Shown: positions 1-14,200 of the stretch, in pieces
How the letters are laid out: each line of letters starts with the position of its first letter
Numbering within the stretch: the stretch's first letter is position 1
DNA from: Sinohyriopsis cumingii
Taxonomy: Eukaryota; Mollusca; Bivalvia; Unionida; Unionidae
Direction: 5' to 3'
Assembly: GCA_028554795.2 (NCBI GenBank)
Contig: CM068842.1
Coordinates: 27,853,577 to 27,917,576, forward strand
DNA length: 64,000 nt
Position numbers and translations under genes: made by a program
The notes under the pieces: generated by a model
Database searches by the model: none
The model's input: the letters and a program-made list of their open reading frames with translations, nothing else
What the model was told of the DNA's origin: nothing

Positions 1-691
1 ATTTTTGGTTTGATTTTCTATGGCTTGACATTTGACTGCATATTAGGCAAAATCTGAACGATTAAAGTCATTCCCGTTTAGAGATTAATTGAGTGGATTT
101 ACATAGTAAAAATCTTCTTATACATTTTTATCTAACTCTATCTCACATATTACCTTTATAAAATGTGTGGCATTCAACTAAGTAGGCTTTAAGTAAATAT
201 TTAGTGATAATCTACATACACTCTATGCCAAAGATAAAGAGGCACCAGTCTTGTACATTTTTTTGCTAGCCAATATGTAAAAAAAAGAAATAAATGTAGA
301 AGTCTGGAAAGGGGTGGGTGACCATACTTACTGCAGAGCATGTGCTTTTTTTAAAATTAAAATTAAACCACAGCATTTTTTTAACAGTCTGTTTATATAG
401 AAAAACTTCCATAACCTTATCAAGATGGAGTGGGGATGGGGTGGAGAAAATGTTGGTTTATCCAGTGTTTTCTCCAGGACACTTGATTGCATGAGTTCCT
501 CATACACTGAATGAAACCCCTATTAAATATAAGCAAGCATGTGAAAATTGCAAGCTCACTTTGGTGTGAGCACACTGAAACTTTTTACATTCATTAATAT
601 TAACGAATTTCAGTCTGATCATGTAGTAGATCAACCAGAATGATGAATTACTTGTAGACTGTTTGAGACACTTTCATTGCTCATCTAGTTA
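1..691. other. Unannotated AT-rich sequence
   Basis: No open frame of note, repeat or splice-site pair stands out here. It is low-CpG, AT-rich sequence typical of intron or intergenic DNA. Confidence 0.5.
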
Positions 692-1632
692 TTAAAGGTG
701 TTTTATCAACAGCAGTTGGCATGGCTGTTCAGATTAAAGATGTTTTACCAACAGCACTTGGCAGGGTTGTTCAGATGAAAGGTGTTTTACCAACAGCACT
801 TGGCAAGGCTGTTCAGATTAAAGATGCTTTACCAATAGCACTTGGCAGGGTTGTTCAAATGAAAGGTGTTTTAGCAACAACACTTGGCAAGGTTGTTCAA
901 ATTAAAGGTGTTTTACCAACAGCACTTGGCAGGGTTGTTCAGATTAAATGTATTTTACCAACAGCACTTGGCAAGGTTGTTCAAATTAAAGGTGTTTTAG
1001 CAACAACAATTGAGAAGGTTGTTCAAATTAAAGGTGTTTTACCAACTGCACTTAACAAGGTTGTTCAAACTAAAGGTGTTTTACCAACTACCCTGGGGGC
1101 CCCGAGTGGTTGAGTGGTCTAAAGTGCTCACCGTTCCGGATCACTGCCATTTCACCTCTGTCTGCATGGGTTTGAGCCCAAGGCTTGGCTAGCGTGGGTA
1201 CGTGGGAAAGCCTGCCAGTAGCTTCTCGTGGGTCGGTGGTTCTTCCCTGGGTTTTCCAGGGTTCTTCCTCCACCAGTTATACTGGCCACCATGTATAGCC
1301 TATCTTGTGCTGAAAATTGGCGTTAAACCCTAGAACAACAACAACAACAACCAACTACTCTTAGCAAGGTTTTACAGATTAAAGGTGTTTTACCAACTGC
1401 ACTTAACAAGGTTGTCAAAATTAAAGGTGTTTTACCAACAGCACTTGGCAGGGTTGTTCAAATTAAAGGTGTTTTAGCAACAACACTTAGGAAGGTTGTT
1501 CAAATTAAAGGTGTTTTACCAACTGCACTTAACAAGGTTTTACAGATTAAAGGTGTTTTACCAACTGCACTTAACAAGGTTGTCAAAATTAAAGGGCGTT
1601 TTACCAACTGCACTTATCAAGATTATACAAAG
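692..1632. repeat. 42-bp minisatellite, split by a SINE
   Basis: About 9.5 units before and 6.5 units after a SINE at 1092-1350 share the core GGTGTTTTACCAACAGCACT followed by a TTGTTCA-AAT spacer, with a period of 42 bp. Because 42 is divisible by 3, one frame stays open over 721-1113 as a 14-residue repeat. No splice site, start context or stop-free extension makes that frame a credible gene. The units beyond the SINE are in the same orientation, so the SINE entered an existing array. Confidence 0.9.
1092..1350 (+). mobile_element. SINE family A, full length, tRNA-Leu/Ser-like head
   Basis: The head contains GAGTGGTTGAGTGGTCTAAA (A-box region) and GGGTTTGAGCCC (B-box region), as in class II tRNAs. 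A shared body follows (GGTTCTTCC, CTGGCCACCATGTATAGCC, GGCGTTAAACCC), then a (CAA)n tail. An 8-bp direct repeat CCAACTAC at 1084-1091 and 1351-1358 flanks it and looks like the target-site duplication. It interrupts the 42-bp minisatellite. Movement would depend on LINE enzymes supplied elsewhere, since the element codes for nothing. Confidence 0.9.
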
Positions 1633-2507
1633 GCAGACATGCAGAGCAGTATTAGGTGATAATGTCGTTGCTGTTACATGTGGCTCAAATGCACACAGTG
1701 TAATGCTGTTGTAATGTGTGATTGCTGTTGCTGTGCAGATAATGCAGACATTACAATTTATTTATCACACATATATTTATTAAAACATACTATAAAGGTT
1801 CCTTTCATAGATATTGTCCTCATACAAAATTTCCCTCCCTTTTTTAAAGAATGAAAACCCACTCTGATGAAAATGCCAGATGGAGATTTCCTCTCAGTGT
1901 GAAAATCCTGGAGAACTTGGTGATAACCGTATTACACAGCATCTTAATAATCAATTTGAAGAGAAAAAGAACCATACATCAAATATTTGGTTTAATTTTT
2001 TGCTCGTGTATATGATCGAGCTCACACTGACAGTGAGCGGTAATGGTGTGTTTCAGACCATGTAGCCCCAGCACAGTGATAGAAGACTTTTTAATTACAG
2101 TATGTGTTGAAAATTAAAAAATGCACAAGACGTGTTGAAATGACAAATATTTTATGCAGTTAACTACCAGTGGGCATATGATACCAACTGGGCTCTTGAC
2201 TAACTTCTTATCCAACCCTGCAGGTGAAGAGAAATTGTGATTTGGTAGACATTTAAACCTCAGTGGTGATTTCCATTGGTTAACCCAATTTACACCTCAA
2301 GGGGCAATTCAGTTGATCAGCGGGCCATTTACATCAATGGGTAATTCCATTGGCCATTGGAAAGGTGATTGACAGAATCCTTCAATGCCAAGAAGTCAAT
2401 TCAACAACCATTTTTCTTGCTATCTGACAGGGAGGTCTTTCAGCCAGATATAAATTCCCTCTCATTCACGGGGTACTGATTTTGTATGAATTTCATGGCT
2501 ACGTATA
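1633..2507. other. Unannotated sequence
   Basis: No repeat structure or convincing exon was seen. Short open frames here lack splice sites. Confidence 0.4.
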
Positions 2508-2670
2508 ACCATGGTGGATATGTGAGAAAGATTTGTCCATAACTTCTCATGGGTTGGTGGTTCTTCAAGAGGCCTTCCCCCACCCACCCCAGCTCATCCT
2601 CAATCAGGTGACACCACCATGTATAGCCCTCGATCATGTGCTGAAAAATGGCATTAAGCCACACAAAACC
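2508..2670 (+). mobile_element. SINE family A, old fragment
   Basis: The stretch matches the SINE body from the GGATATGTGAGAAAG segment through CCACCATGTATAGCC to CTGAAAAATGGCATTAAGCC. It has no tRNA-like head and no (CAA)n tail. Many substitutions and small indels indicate an old copy. Confidence 0.7.
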
Positions 2671-2731
2671 CAATGGAACTTGTTATTATGTTTATTTTCA
2701 AAGACAAATTTTCATGACATAATACCATCTT

Positions 2732-2937
2732 TACTTGCTTACAAGTCGAGTCCAACTGCAAACTGCACAGACCCAGATCATGAGTTGCATTATGTGCTGG
2801 CTCATCTGGGTCTGTGTAGTTTGCTATGGGTAGTCAGTAGAACAAATAACAATAAATCTGCTTTACAGGTGCGTTCATGCTATGGCAGATTAGGATCTTT
2901 GATATTTGCAGTTTGTCTTGACTTCTAAGCGAGTATA
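2732..2937 (+). mobile_element. Double-palindrome element, copy 1
   Basis: It begins TACTTGCTTACAAG and ends with the inverted counterpart (CTTCTAAGCGAGTATA). Inside are two hairpin-forming halves. The first is built on CTGCACAGACCCAGATC and its inverse CATCTGGGTCTGTGTAG; the second half is more decayed. No coding capacity. Six further copies lie in the window (20043, 21055, 30088, 37252, 61865 and 62327). It is probably a non-autonomous DNA transposon of fold-back type, but the superfamily is unknown. Confidence 0.7.
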
Positions 2938-4389
2938 GACAGTCTTGTATTTTAAAAAGTCTTCATTGTATAACTATTTTTATTGTCAAAGAGAAAAACG
3001 ACAACATGCCAAGAAGTATAGAGCATTCTGTTTTTTTAAAATTTATTCACTCGTGTTCCACCGTTTCTGACTTGGTTTGTTTGCATTGGAGAGCACAAAA
3101 ATGATTGCATCCCTTTACAAGTACTTGGCTAAGCTTGCTTGTAAGTTTGTCAGAGGAGAAGTACGAGAGAAACATCGACACAAATTGAATGAGAATTATT
3201 TTATCAGTCCGGGAGTTTGTTTCCAAATCAAATTAGTGTGAGAGGAATTTGGATATAATTTGTCAGACTTTAAGAAAACGGAACTACTTAACTGTGACAG
3301 CTTGCAGTGGTGTCAAAATAGAAATTTGCCAAAATTTGATTTTCTTGGTCCTGAATTTCCCTCAGGTCCAAAATTTGCATGAAGGCTGTACATGTTTTTA
3401 CTTAGAAATGTGGATTAATTGCCATTTTTGAACGCAGTGTGCAGAAAAGGTGATTATAGCAAGCTGGAAGCTCGCTACCTTGGAGCAGTCTGTCAGTTAA
3501 TAAATTGATGGTTTGATTGTCCAAATGCCAGAAGGCAACATTTCTTACAGGAATTGACGTTAACTATTACTTTGTCTTGGGAAATGCCAAATTAGGATGG
3601 TAGATAAACTTTCAAATAAAGGCAATTACAAAGCTTGCCTGGAAGGGTTATCTATCATTAGCATGTATACGTGCATAATCGTTACTTCCAAGAGATGTTT
3701 AGGTTGGTTTTAAATTTATGTTAATAAAAATATTTAAACTTCACAGTCAGAATTTTTTTTTTAAAGGGAGATTCATATTTTGTCTTTCAGTCAGCAAATG
3801 CTTTAATGGCTTGAGAAAGGAAATGGATTATCATTACATGCTTCGTGTCATATTTGTGTTTTTCGTTGTGTAAATTATGTTATTTTAGTACATGTATTAA
3901 ATTTTATGAATTCTATTAGCAGTGCATAGTTGTGACAATATTAGTGTAAAATATGCCCTTGATAATTATTTTGCGGTACATAATTGCTTAAAATAAAGTT
4001 AATGATTCTAGAGATTTTTTTATTTGAATGCACCACTGATATACCAAACAATCAGGGTAAATAAACCCTCAAGTGAATTCCATTAATCAAGTATTTCCTA
4101 GTCATAAATTGCCAAATACTTCCATGCCTTACATGGGAATTCTTGCAAAGTTGTCACTCTGAACAGCAAGCCTTTTTTTCTTCAAGAAGTAGGTCACTGT
4201 GACCAGACATCTTTCCATCATGTTAATGGTCAAAAGAACTGCATTAATTATACAAACTAGATTACCAGATTATGTTAGAGACTTGTTACGTGGGTTACAG
4301 GTCTTTTATGCAGTAAATTTTTATTGACTCTTTTCATACCTACAAAATGAGAATTTTTAATTGCTTTGCATGGCTTTTAGAGACATTAT
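2938..4389. other. Unannotated sequence
   Basis: AT-rich, CpG-poor DNA. No repeat array, transposon end or credible exon was recognised. Confidence 0.4.
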
Positions 4390-4835
4390 CAGGGTTCCTG
4401 CAGTCATGGAAATCCTGGAAAAGTTTGTAAATTTTCAGAAATCATTTAAAGGTTTTGAAAAAGTCATGGAATTTGGTTATTTTGGATTATTCGGTTGCAT
4501 TTTCATTTGCCAATGCAAAAGTTTTACCAACCTACCTAAATTTAATAATGGATCTGCCAGAGTAGGTTCCCCTAAAACTAAAATCACATTCAGACTACAT
4601 CCAGGGATCTTACCCCCATTGAAAATCATTGTACTCATGGCACTCAAATGAGAATGACCTATCTGATATGATGAAGTATGCCACGTGCCAGCTTTAAAAT
4701 ATGTTTTTGTGTTAAATTTACATGTTAGGTAAGTAGTGTAGGCTGTTAATTTACATAGTAGGTACTCTTGAATTCGGTGAAAAAAAGGTCTTGAAAAAGT
4801 CATGGAATTTATTTTTAAAGCTTGCAGGAACCTTG
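4390..4835. mobile_element. hAT-type MITE (446 bp)
   Basis: The left end is CAGGGTTCCTGCA and the right end TTGCAGGAACCTTG, a near-perfect terminal inverted repeat of hAT style. A 6-bp direct repeat CATTAT flanks it (4384-4389 and 4836-4841), shorter than the usual 8 bp. The motif GAAAAAGTCATGGAATTT occurs twice inside in direct orientation, near each end. Open frames inside are not transposase-like. Confidence 0.7.
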
Positions 4836-5097
4836 CATTATGGTCCTGTGTTGCATGGGCAGATTGCTGTAACCAGTAAACATAGTGGAATCAATAGACA
4901 CAGTTTTGCAACAGAGTGCCTTTTGAAATGCCACAATGCTACCATAACTACTGTGGTCACTAAAATATCGGCTTGGTTTTATATACTGAGTGATAGAGCA
5001 TGGGTTGTGAAACAACTTGCAGTGTCAGAACCAGGCAGATTACGAATAAAATAAAAAATTATTAAGTTACAAAATGACATGGATTTCAATAATGACT

Positions 5098-5690
5098 AGT
5101 TAAAGTTGTGAATGGCCCAATGCCATTTAAGGACTAGTTGTAAATTGGCATAGTACCATTTCAGGACTATTTAAAGTTGTGAAATGTGCCAGTGCCATTA
5201 CAGGACTGATTAAAGTTAAGAATTGGCCCAGTGCCATTCAGTGCTTTTTAAAGTTGTGAATGGCCCAATGCCATTTAATGACAGTGCCATTTCAGGAAAT
5301 TTGTGAAATGACAGAGTGCTGTTTTAGGACTAATTAAAGTAATAGGAAGATGAAATAGCTTGTTTCCATTTCAGTACCAGGTACAGTAAGTATATCGCGT
5401 AATGGTCTGGGTCCATTTTAGGACCAGCTAGATTATGAAATGGTCTGGGTCCATTTTAGACCAGCTAGATTATGAAATGGTCTGGGTCCATTTTAGGACC
5501 GGCTAGATTATGAAATGGTCTGGGTCCATTTTAGGACCAGCTAGATTATGAAATGGTCTGGGTCCATTTTAGACCAGCTAGATCATGAAATGGCACTTAG
5601 GCATTTCAGGACCATGTACATGTAGCTGTTAAGAAATGGCCTGGAGCTGTTTCGAAGTCAGGCAAGGGTGATGAAAATGGCCACAGTCTG
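5098..5690. repeat. Diverged ~40-bp array, then 38-bp minisatellite
   Basis: The first part repeats a loose AAAGTTGTGAATGGCCCA / TGCCATTT / AGGACTA pattern. From about 5400 to 5590 it becomes a tight 38-bp array (GAAATGGTCTGGGTCCATTT then AGGACCAGCTAGATTAT). Each tight unit contains an imperfect dyad, TGGTC...GACCA. Confidence 0.8.
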
Positions 5691-7796
5691 TAGTTACCTA
5701 GAAGACACAAATTATTGTTAAGTTGTAAAGGATTAATTCAAAATTTATTTTTGCAGTCTTATAAAAGAGAGTAGTAAAGAGATTGGATGCATTTTATCCT
5801 GCCATAAATGATGCTGAAACTATGCCTACATTAATTCTACAGATTTTAAAGTTTTTGCATGTCATTGAATGACCATCATTAATTTTGATTGTTGTGCGTA
5901 ATTAAAAATGACTTGTATAGGTTTTTTTGTTTAATTTGTGACTATTGCCTACAAAATGAGCTGATAATTTTCATCATGAAGCATTTGTGCTGGATTATTC
6001 TTGACACAAGACAGTTGCAGGGTGGGGGAGGAGGTCTTTCAGCAACTTGGAAAACAACAGTGTTTCTTTTTTTTTTTAAAGATGTAACTTGCAGAATTCT
6101 GCAATCCGGAGTGCTGGATTTTTGCATAATGCGTTTGTTTTAACTGAAGAAAAAAATCAACAATAATAACAGACTGATTGAGCACGAAGGTTCTTAGAGT
6201 AGGTTTGGTGTTGATGGGGAAAAAAACCCAACACTTTTGCATTGAAATCTAGGTTCAGCGCACACAGACCAAACGTGACTACAGCAAGTTGTACACAGGC
6301 TTAGACATGTCCAACATTTGTGCTGAAAACATGTACCCTTAAAATCTATCATCTGATAATAGCATCTTAATACAATTAAATATTCAGGCTAGACAGCTCT
6401 GAAATGAATAAAGAAGAAAGAAAGAACTGAAGCACCATTACTTTGGATATTGATTTCTTCTCATTCTACCAGCATCAGTAATTTGAGTAGAATGCAAGTA
6501 GTGTTGGGCTACACTAGACTTGATCTGATAACCTTGTTTTATACCCATCAAACCTAAATGCAGGTGAAAGTAGGAGAACCCTGCTGTATTTGCTGCACAT
6601 GTGCCATTTTCTTTGGCATTAGAGGATTCATAAATGAAATATTTATTGCTTTTTTTTGGTTACCATAGAAACATAGAGTGCAGGCAGGTCTATTGATTTT
6701 AAATGAACTGCTTCAGGAAAGACTGATTGAATGACTTTATATCAAATTGTTGTAGTCTGTACACTTAATTTAGTAAAATGACTGGAGGAGGTTGTGATAG
6801 AAAAGGTCATTTGGAAGGGCAAAATGAACCTGGTTAAAATCTGGCAAGCTAGAAGCATTAGAGCTAGTTTTATGCATGTGGTGAATTGGCTTTCAGACAA
6901 TCAGACTGTTTTGAGGACCAATTAGCACATTATTTTTTTGGGGGGATAAGCATTTTTAATGTTTAAAAATAGTATGGTGATTGGCAAAAGACTTTCAAGG
7001 GGTAGAGAATATTGCAAAAATGTAATGAAAATTGATACAGAAATGTATTAAGTTCTGTGCATGTGAAATTGTATTCTTTGAATATTGCAAAATACCTATT
7101 GGACCCACTGGGCACCTTTTCATTGCTTGACTAACCCAAACCTAGAGTGGAGGTAAACTTTCACACCTAGCTGAATGATTAGATTAGTCTGGGGATAATT
7201 GGAATGTCTGTTTTGGAAGAGTTGATTGACTTGTGTTTGGCCTCATCTTAGAAGTCAACTGAAGTAGAACAGTTTATGTATCACATAAAAATAAAGGTAT
7301 CAGATTTTAACTATTCCAGTCAACTGTCTCGAAAATCACAAAACATGCATTACTTTATTAATTTATGTGAAATCTGACACATATTGTGTGATTTATCATA
7401 TACCTGTATTCATTTTTGTTTTCAGGTGTACAACTAATTAAAAGTGTATTGAAGAAAAAAGATGTCAAGTTAAAACTTGAATTTCATTTTTCAGTTCATT
7501 AATTAGAAAAATTTGTGAATTTGTAAAATTTTTTACAAAAGGTGTCTAATACATACAACCTAATTCTGTTTCCCATGATGCTGTTTAGACTTTTGAAAGA
7601 GTGGTTAATACTGACAAATTTTGATTTTCTATTGTTAAGAATTGACCCATTTTTACATTTACCAATGTATTTCCTTTTCTTGGAGAGGTTTGTTTTCGTT
7701 TGGATTTTGAACAAGGATTTTGTCTCCTCCATTTTGGGGGTTACCTAATTTGTTGCTCTGCACAATGTGGCTCTAATGGAGCTGTGTGTCTAGGGG
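5691..7796. other. Unannotated sequence with one acceptor-like site
   Basis: No array or transposon recognised. A good acceptor-like tract (TTTTTGTTTTCAG) ends at about 7425. It is followed by a short open stretch but no matching donor, so I did not call an exon. Confidence 0.35.
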
Positions 7797-8100
7797 CATT
7801 GCCTCCAAACTGTATAGCCTTTCATCAGGTCATGTGACATAAACTCCATTGCCTCCAAACTGTATAGCCTTTCATCAGGTCATGTGACATTAACCCCATT
7901 GCCCCAAACTGCATAGCCCTTTCATCAGGTCATGTGACATTAACCTTATTGCCTCCTCCAAACTGTATAGCCTTTCATCAGGTCATGTGACATTAACTCC
8001 ATTGCCCCAGACTGTATAGCCTTTCATCAGGTCATGTGATATTAAAGCCATTGCCTCCAAATTGTATAGCCTTTCATCAGATCATGTGTTGAAATGACAT
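7797..8100. repeat. 50-bp minisatellite, about six copies
   Basis: The unit contains CCAAACTGTATAGCCTTTCA and TCAGGTCATGTGACATTAA, period about 50 bp with small indels between copies. Confidence 0.9.
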
Positions 8101-8160
8101 TAAACAGAAACAAGCAAAGAAGACTGTAACCAAAACTTTGATATGAAGCTCTAAGCACAT

Positions 8161-8369
8161 AACATGCATACATACATACATACATATATACATACATACA
8201 TACATATATACATATATACATACATACATACATACATACATACATTACATTACACATGCATGCATGCACACACACATACATACTACATTCATACATAAAT
8301 ACAATACAGTAAAATATGTATACACACACACACACACACATATGCATACATACACATATGCATACATAC
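8161..8369. repeat. (CATA)n / (CA)n microsatellite
   Basis: Runs of CATA, TATACATA and CA cover this stretch. A shorter continuation of the same tract (10114-10152) appears after the 1.74-kb insertion that follows. The open frame on the minus strand is repeat-derived. Confidence 0.9.
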
Positions 8370-10113
8370 TACAACGTCACCCTCTTAGTAAGAGGGTTGG
8401 TTAATTGGGTTTGGCTGGCGTTATCTAGAGGATGACCTCCATTTATATTATAGCCTGGGAAGTGAAAGAAAAATAGAATTTCAACAGAGAACTGAGTGAG
8501 AATACAGGGATGAAATGAAGCAATATGAACCCCCTTTGACAAGAAATAACAAATTTAATCAGAACAAATTAATAACGGCAATTACAATTCAAGCTAGATT
8601 ATCAATATAATTTAACAGGTGTGTCCAATTTGGATTTATTTCTTCATCATAACAAGAGGTGAAAAGAGTGCAGTGTCCATGACCAATTTGCATCACCTTA
8701 CTGTCCTTGACCATGTATCAACGTCCTCCTAGTACATCCTTCCTAAGCTCTATGCTTCGTCCCTTCATGGACTTCCTGGTCTTTTTATTCTGACCTCATC
8801 CTTCTTTTCCTCGAACTTCTGTCTTCTGACTGTCCCATCTCTCTCCCAGAAAGCTGTTTCTTGAAGGACAAAATTACCCCTAAATTTCTGTATACCCCAC
8901 TCTCTAAGACATACATAAAATTCCCTCACGTTACTCAGAGCATGTTGGCTATCCACACACTGCATAAATTCTGACTTAGTACAGTAGGACATTGACCTCG
9001 CTTCCAGCGGCAGGTCTTAAATTACCACGTGGGTGTCTATCGAATATTACTGTATTCTTTTACATGCTACTACATGTTCGATTACTATTGCAAGAAATTC
9101 ACAAATTGTAACTCACGGCAGTCCTTAACCTACAAGATTATTCAGACTTTACAAAATCAGATATAATTAGGTAATTATCGTTAACTCATGATAGTCTGTA
9201 TCGTCCTAACAAACAAAGGAAGTTATTTCATATAAACCTATGAAATCCTACACATACGACATTGGATCGCATGCAGTCAATTCTACCAATGGATTAAGAA
9301 CTGTAAAATTTAAAGGTAAATTGCATAACAATTCTAGCATGAACACTTTCCATGAAATTGAATAAAATAAATTGCATAACAACTCTAGCACCAACACATT
9401 TCCATGAATTGAAAAAATGATACATAATATGGAAACCTAGTCATAGCAAACACAGTTGCATAAACAAACAATTAAATAATAGAATATTACGTGAAACTAA
9501 AATTGCGTATGTTATTGCTGTTCTCTTTCAGAACTTGTGCATCCTAGCACTAAAACCTATCTTTCTTTTTACAAGACGGCCACCTGGTCCCTTTCTTGTT
9601 TAACGAGGAAAGCACTATTCTCTTTAGGCTTCCCACGAAGTCAAGGCTCTTTCCTCTTTCAGGAGATTTCAGACTAAAGAATTTCGACTAAGGTCGTCAC
9701 TTTTAAGTCTGATTGCTCTAAAGTGTACACCTTAATTTATTCTGCCCAATTGTAGACAGCAGTCCCTAATTTTTCCCGAAGAAATAATTGCTTTCATCAG
9801 GTTTAGACAGCTCAGAATCTGTGAACAACGGTGCTTAAGAATTTCTCTTTGAAAAATTATAAGTGGACATAAGTTTCTACCAAGCGGTTAGGGTTGGTAG
9901 CTGATATGTTTACTTTCTAAGGGCTGTGTTAAGATACCCCGGTCAATTTCACTGAGTTGGAATGCTGCCCCATTGAAGTTTACACCGACATGGGGGGAGA
10001 TGAATGAAGAAAGGTCGAAGTGCCCCTTCTCAAAGACTTTTCTGGCTTAGATGCGATAAAATTTTAATGCTCAATACATTCAACTTTTCAGTTCACTGCA
10101 GATCAAATTCTGA
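8370..10113 (-). mobile_element. 1.74-kb insertion in a CATA tract; possible Helitron-like or retroelement remnant
   Basis: This block sits inside a CATA microsatellite and contains visibly more CpG than its surroundings. Read on the minus strand it starts TCAGAATTTG and ends with a 9-bp-stem hairpin (ACCCTCTTA, one-base loop, TAAGAGGGT at 8379-8397), followed by about 9 bases to GTAG. A TC start and a hairpin about ten bases from the 3' end resemble Helitron geometry, although the end is GTAG rather than CTRR. A degenerate retroelement end is the alternative. No terminal repeats were found. Confidence 0.4.
8765..8992 (-). CDS. 75-codon open frame inside the 1.74-kb insertion
   Basis: The frame starts MSYCTKSEFMQCVDSQ and ends in a charged tail (KFEEKKDEVRIKRPGSP) before a stop. 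Its composition is protein-like and it lies in the CpG-richer part of the insertion. I do not recognise a family. It could be the end of a mobile-element protein, a captured exon, or chance. There is no promoter or splice evidence. Confidence 0.2.
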   Translation of the reverse strand: MSYCTKSEFMQCVDSQHALSNVREFYVCLREWGIQKFRGNFVLQETAFWERDGTVRRQKFEEKKDEVRIKRPGSP

Positions 10114-10152
10114 CATACATACATAGACATGCATGCACATCACACACACATG

Positions 10153-12118
<1,966 letters not shown>

Positions 12119-12171
12119 TTATTATTATTATTATTACTGTTGTTGTTATTATTATTATTATTATTATTAAA

Positions 12172-12225
<54 letters not shown>
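12119..12225. repeat. (ATT)n microsatellite
   Basis: A trinucleotide ATT tract with a few interruptions. Confidence 0.95.
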
Positions 12226-12226
<1 letters not shown>

Positions 12227-12635
12227 ATATTGTGTACCTTTATATAAATGCACACAGTCTGTATGTCCAAATAATTGGCAACCTTATTATTAGCATTTTT
12301 TTTTTTTTAAAAAAATTTAATACTGCATTACAATAGTGATAGAGCACATGGTCTTACCTGTTGTCTGTCCATCTGTATGCCTGTCTTTCACACCATGGTT
12401 AGGTTTCACATTTAATTCAGTTTCAGGCACAGTGGTGGAGCATCCATATTTTGTAACATTTCAAACTCATGGGTGACAAGATGGTAGTTTCATTACTCCA
12501 TGGCAATGCGTGCCCATTAAAGTTGACCAGAGGGTCAGATACCCAAGGCCAGTCATCTACTTCATTTAAGCAGCAGTAGTATAGATAATGGCAAAATGTT
12601 GTGAACAGATAATGTATGGTGTCATCAAAGTATCA

Positions 12636-13360
12636 AGACACAGTCTATGGACTGAGGTCTATTTGCTTAATTCAAGCAATGTTTATAGCACTTGCAGACA
12701 GCCTATAGACTGAGATTCATTTGCTTAATGTATGCCTAATACAGTCCATTTCAAGCAATGTTTATAACACTTGCAGACAGCCTATAGACTGAGATTCATT
12801 TGCTTAATGTATGCCTAATACAGTCCATTTCAAGCAATGTTTATAACACTTGCAGACAGCCTATAGACTGAGATTCATTTGCTTAATGTATGCCTAGTAC
12901 AGTCCATTTCAGTTAGGTTTTCCCCTCTGTATTTTGTAATGCAACTAGAACTTCCAGATTATTTGGTATTATTGTAGAGCTATATCTGTCTACCTTTCTA
13001 TAACACCACCCACTTTAGTGTATCATACATGACCTTGACGCTATGGAGCTCGGCAGTAGGCTACTACTTTCTGATGCTTCAACGTGGCACCTGGGTTAAT
13101 GAGTTAATGTATGCCTAATACTGTCCATTTCAAGCAATGTTTATAACCCTTGCAGACAGTCTATAGACTGAGATTCATTTGCTTAATGTATGCCTTATAC
13201 TGTCCATTTCAAGCAATGTTTATAACACTTGCAGACAGTCTATAGACTGAGACTCATGTGCTTAATGTATGCCTCATACTGTCCATTTCAAGCAATATTT
13301 ATAACAATGCAAATAGAGTCTATTCACTGAGATTCGTTTGCTTAATGTATGCTCGATACA
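12636..13360. repeat. 79-bp tandem repeat, interrupted
   Basis: About three and a half units (core GCAATGTTTATAACACTTGC, then CTATAGACTGAGATTCATTT) end near 12911. After about 190 bp of unrelated sequence (12912-13103) the array resumes with about three more units. The interruption has no recognised transposon ends. Confidence 0.9.
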
Positions 13361-13502
13361 GTATTAATTAAAGTGCCCTTTTGCATAGAATAAGTCTGTC
13401 GTGTGTACATTTTCAAATGGACACAATTGTTTACAAGCTGTTAGAATGACATTCACCTGCCATTGTTGTAGTATTATGGTTGCAACAGCTACTGCTAGCT
13501 CA

Positions 13503-13660
13503 GGAGCTATGGTATGTCAATTGGTAGAGCATTGGACTCATTGGTTGTGGGTTTGATACCTCCCCAGGCCATCTTGTATCTTCAGCCTTAATGTGTCCAG
13601 GGGAAAGGCAATTAGGTCCCATTTCCTTGGCTGAAAATGTATTAAAAGTACCATTAATGC
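13503..13660 (+). mobile_element. tRNA-derived SINE, second family
   Basis: AATTGGTAGAGCATTGGACT followed by GGTTTGATACC resembles the A-box and B-box region of a tRNA. The element continues with GCCATCTTGTATCTTCAGCC and CAGGGGAAAGGCAA. Related heads occur at 42404 and 46034 on this strand and at 52555 on the other. No intact tRNA fold is expected. Confidence 0.55.
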
Positions 13661-13851
13661 CAAATGAAACAATAACAACAAGAACAAAATGCTGATTACT
13701 GTATTGTCAAGTGAGTGACATTATATTGAAGTGATGGCATGCAAATAAACTATTGGATTCATGAAAGTAGACCATGTTGAGTTTCAGTTTTAACAAGCGA
13801 AATAGATTTATAGGGATGGTTGAAGTTTTGTGCCAAATTAGATAAAACATA

Positions 13852-14200
13852 TAGTAAACCTTCACTATATCACCTCGCTATTACAAATTCTTTAATATAA
13901 TGAACTTCCACATTGAAAGCCAGAGAACACTTGAAAAAAAAAAGGGAATACATTGTTATAATGAATGCTGAATGCCTTGTTATAACAAAGATTTATATGA
14001 ACCCAACATATTTTGTTATATTGATTTACATTATATTCTATACATGTATTTAGCATCACATCACTATAAGGCCTTTCATTATAACACATTTTCTGTTATA
14101 AGGGGATATAATCAGTATTACTTAGTAGTAAAATTGTAAGTGCATTTATCATGTACATCATTATAAAGTGTTTTCACTATAAGGCATCATGGAAGCACAG
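13852..14200. mobile_element. pogo/Tigger-like DNA transposon remnant
   Basis: It starts TAGTAAACCTTCACTATATC and is full of TTATAA / CTATAAGG motifs, recalling the CAGT...CCTCGTTATAACG type of end found in pogo/Tigger elements. It leads directly into the 85-bp array, whose units carry a similar end in reverse. No transposase is visible. Confidence 0.35.

Noticed and set aside
721..1113. 130-codon frame with 14-residue repeats
   Set aside because: It is created by a 42-bp minisatellite whose period is divisible by 3. No start context, domain or splice support.
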